A stretch of DNA of 64,000 nucleotides from Morinoia aosen. Taxonomy: Eukaryota; Arthropoda; Malacostraca; Amphipoda; Talitridae. The notes under the pieces are model-generated. The model did not search any database. It was not told the origin of the DNA and worked only from the letters and a program-made list of their open reading frames with translations. Position 1 is the first letter of the stretch, and every line of letters begins with the position of its first letter. Location of the stretch: positions 49,541,602 through 49,605,601 of the forward strand of contig CM059563.1 of assembly GCA_030386875.1 (NCBI GenBank), read 5' to 3'. Of the stretch, positions 61,397-64,000 are shown piece by piece. Both the position numbers and the translations under genes were made by a program.

Positions 61397-62997
61397 CACG
61401 GTCGGCCGCGAAGACACGCAGTAAAAATTGACATCTCACGTGATGACGGCGCAGTGAGTCATCGAGTTATATGTCAATTTACCCGTACACAACTGAGTCA
61501 CTTCACTCGGCAAGGAGAACAGGGGTTTATCACGGTTCATGTATTTAAGGGTACCTTTATGCAAACTGTACAAAGTGGGTCGATCAACAACGCACCGAGC
61601 CTTTCATAACCACAGGTTTGTGTAGGCGCGGTACGAGCCAGCGCTGTCGATCTGGACAAAAGCCGTATTTCTGCAGGTCCAATTACGGGTCATGTGTGTA
61701 ACAGCGGCTAGAACAGGTAAAAAGTTTGAAAAATTTACATTAGTAAAAGGATATCACGGTGTAAACTCATCTAGGGTTTTGCACCTATCCGGTGTGGCCA
61801 TCTTCCACTAGCCTACAAAAATGAAACAAGGAACACACTCCTACATCAAAACCTTTATACGTTACATTGTAGTTGTTGTATCGCTGGACTCTACGAATAA
61901 TGATTGATTTTTCGACACTTGTACAATCTCAAGGGTCCCGTTACTACAAATCGTAATAAATTTTTATTTTGTTGTACGGGTTAGCCACACCCTGAAATGT
62001 TTCGTGCTTTTCAAGTTTGTTGGAGTCTATTTACTTCTTCAGACCTGCGCACCTGCGTGAGGAGCCTGACATATTTAGTGAGATTTAACGGGAAAAAACT
62101 CTAATGTGGTCAAGAATGCACAGAACTATAAAAGTGCGGCGAAGGATTCTCTCAGCATGACCTCAAAATGGATGCTCTGTCCCAGCATGTGAGAGCGCAC
62201 AACCCTTCAGATCAGATCACTCCCTTTCCGAGCTATAGCCTGATCTGTACGAGCCGATGGATAGCCTTTCCACGGTCAAAAATTCCTAGAGAGCGCACGG
62301 CAGGTCGCGCGTTTTATCAGGGAGGAGATCCAAGCCTCCAGAGCCTTCCAGGAGAGCTTCTCTCACACTCGGAGGTCGTATATTAGATGTGATTGGCCAC
62401 AGGGACGCCTGCGCTTCGTGCCTCTGCTGCCCCCTCTGCATTTACCTCCAATTAGAAATGGGATACTTGGTTCTACCCACCAACATCATCGCCTTCAAGC
62501 TGCACAGTCACAGATATTCTAGCACGATACTACCAAAACGCCTCATTACGACAAAATCGCTGTTCCTCGTCTGTATGTGAACTTCAAATGCGAATTCAAA
62601 AAGTCTGCCAGCAGTCGAGAGTCGGAATATGAAATCTAGTATGGATTAACGCACAGAGCGTTTAACATCCGCGGAAATACCGTAGTAAAAATTAACACTT
62701 TTCAAGGAATAGTACAGTTTTAAGCCTTTAATTACTTAGAACTAAGGTGATCGCGATATTAACGTTAAAATGCGAACCGAAATAATGAAAATCTAACTCG
62801 TTGAGAACCATCAAAATTTTATGAAATAAAGATCCAAAAATAGAATGATTTAATACCATCGTAGATGAAATAAAAACATAAATGCAGCACAAATTATTTT
62901 TTTGCAGAAATAAACAACAAAGAATGTTCAAAAAATGTGACTCGACGACACTATGATACTGATTAAACTACGATACAGGTGAGTTCAACAAGCTACA
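61397..62997. other. Non-coding stretch without recognised features
   Basis: A GC-richer segment at 62.15-62.45 kb has plus-strand frames of 63-72 codons without recognisable domains. No repeat was seen. Confidence 0.3.
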
Positions 62998-63268
62998 TAT
63001 ATTAGATTAAGCCTTCCTCGTCGAATAAAATGCATGTATATAATTGAAAGATGAGGGCATAATATTCAGAATCGAATTAAGGGAACGGGAAATCTATGCA
63101 AAAGGAGTGTTCTAATATAAGATACTGTTCACATAGAAACAGCAAGAAAGAAAGTAAAGACCAAAATGATATAGAGAAGAAAGCGTGGAAACTCAGATCC
63201 AAAACAGGGAAGTCCCGATGGCCTATTAATAGCTGAAGTAATCCAAAAGTATTCCCCTGGAGGGACGC
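62998..63268 (+). mobile_element. SINE-like repeat, copy 16 (most diverged)
   Basis: Recognised by ATTAGATTAAGCCTTCC, GAATTAAGGGAACGGGAAATCTATGC, ACATAGAAACAGCAAG and a 3' TTCCCCTGGAGGG. The middle is partly lost. Probably the oldest copy in the window. Plus orientation. Confidence 0.6.
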
Positions 63269-64000
63269 CCGGCCCTTTAATATAGTACAAACAAATCAAA
63301 CTAACCTAAACCGGTTGACTACCGTACAGCCCTAAAGGACCTTTAGTCTACTGAAATATAATTTTATTTCAACCCTCGCGCAAAAATTTTTTAGAGGTAG
63401 GTATTGTTCTATTTTTGTACGTTTAAAAAGAGCGCACATGGTTTCTTTCCAAACTTCAACAGCACAACCAATAATTTCAACAATGTGTTCGAAAAATTTA
63501 GCAGAAACTGAGAACTATTTTTCCGCAAAATCTCATTCAGCGCATCTGTACTATCGAAGAAACTAAATAATGACCGTCCATTTGTATTTTTCATAACAGC
63601 TACAACAACTATATCAACTATACCGCAAAGTGTTTCGCCAAAATTAACCATTTGTTTGGAGTTTAAATTAATGGACTAGAGACCGAAGTGTGCGCTATGA
63701 GCTAAATTACGAGCTCGGGCAGTCTCATAAGCCATCGGAAGATATTAAAGGCTCGCTTCTAGGAGAGGTTGGACAGCGCCGTAATTGATTTCACGCCGAA
63801 CGATGCGGTGCTCCAGGGGAGGCGGCGCATACCTTCAGCATAGGACTCACACAGGCACCGAAGAATAGAACTTCTCTCTATGTAGTAGCGCGACTACAGG
63901 ACAGATTAGTTCTGGTGGCTTACAGAGCCGTAAGTACCAATGCGCAACTGATAAATGGTAGATTATGACGGAAACGGATGGCCACTCGCCACCTCCATCC
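63269..64000. other. Non-coding end of window
   Basis: An 80-codon minus-strand frame (63409-63651) and a GC-richer segment from about 63.76 kb show no recognisable domain. A donor-like GCTGAAG then GTATGC on the minus strand near 63832 has no supporting upstream frame. Confidence 0.25.

Overview
This window looks like AT-rich nuclear DNA from an arthropod, probably an insect. It has intron-sized non-coding stretches, canonical GT-AG splice signals, many short interspersed repeats with target-site duplications, and one recognisable animal gene. No bacterial-style gene packing, operon, rRNA, tRNA or CRISPR array was seen. The species cannot be fixed from the sequence.

The only convincing protein-coding sequence is on the minus strand in the first 12 kb. 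A 2.8 kb exon (1352-4136) and a 468-base exon (11264-11731) have matching splice phases. Together they encode about 1,084 residues of a Ser/Pro/Gln-rich cytoskeletal scaffold that I read as the middle of Shroom, the actin-binding, Rho-kinase-recruiting protein of apical constriction. The C-terminal ASD2 domain is not in the window; it should lie beyond base 1. The start of the gene is also missing, so transcription must begin to the right of 11.7 kb. Much or all of the remaining 52 kb may be 5' intron of this gene. A tiny candidate first coding exon (22449-22465) with the right phase, next to a GC-richer block, is noted at low confidence.

The rest is a repeat landscape. The main component is a roughly 360-bp SINE-like family with 16 recognisable copies between 12.7 and 63.3 kb. 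The better copies have 11-14-bp target-site duplications, and the 3' end is built of small palindromes rather than poly(A). One copy sits inside another. Every copy I found is in the + orientation, opposite to the Shroom strand. A second family is a roughly 220-bp MITE with TTAA targets (piggyBac type). It occurs as a single copy, a divergent pair sharing one TTAA, a MITE-in-MITE nest, and a copy split by a further insertion carrying a Penelope/hammerhead-like motif. A 545-bp element with perfect 21-bp terminal inverted repeats and TTA duplications (PIF/Harbinger type) lies at 60.8-61.4 kb.

Smaller features are a 16-bp phased tandem array at 55.3-55.5 kb, several short tandem duplications, and a few GC-richer islands of unknown role. 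Beyond these, the long stretches show nothing I can support as genes. The many short open frames of 60-120 codons fit chance.
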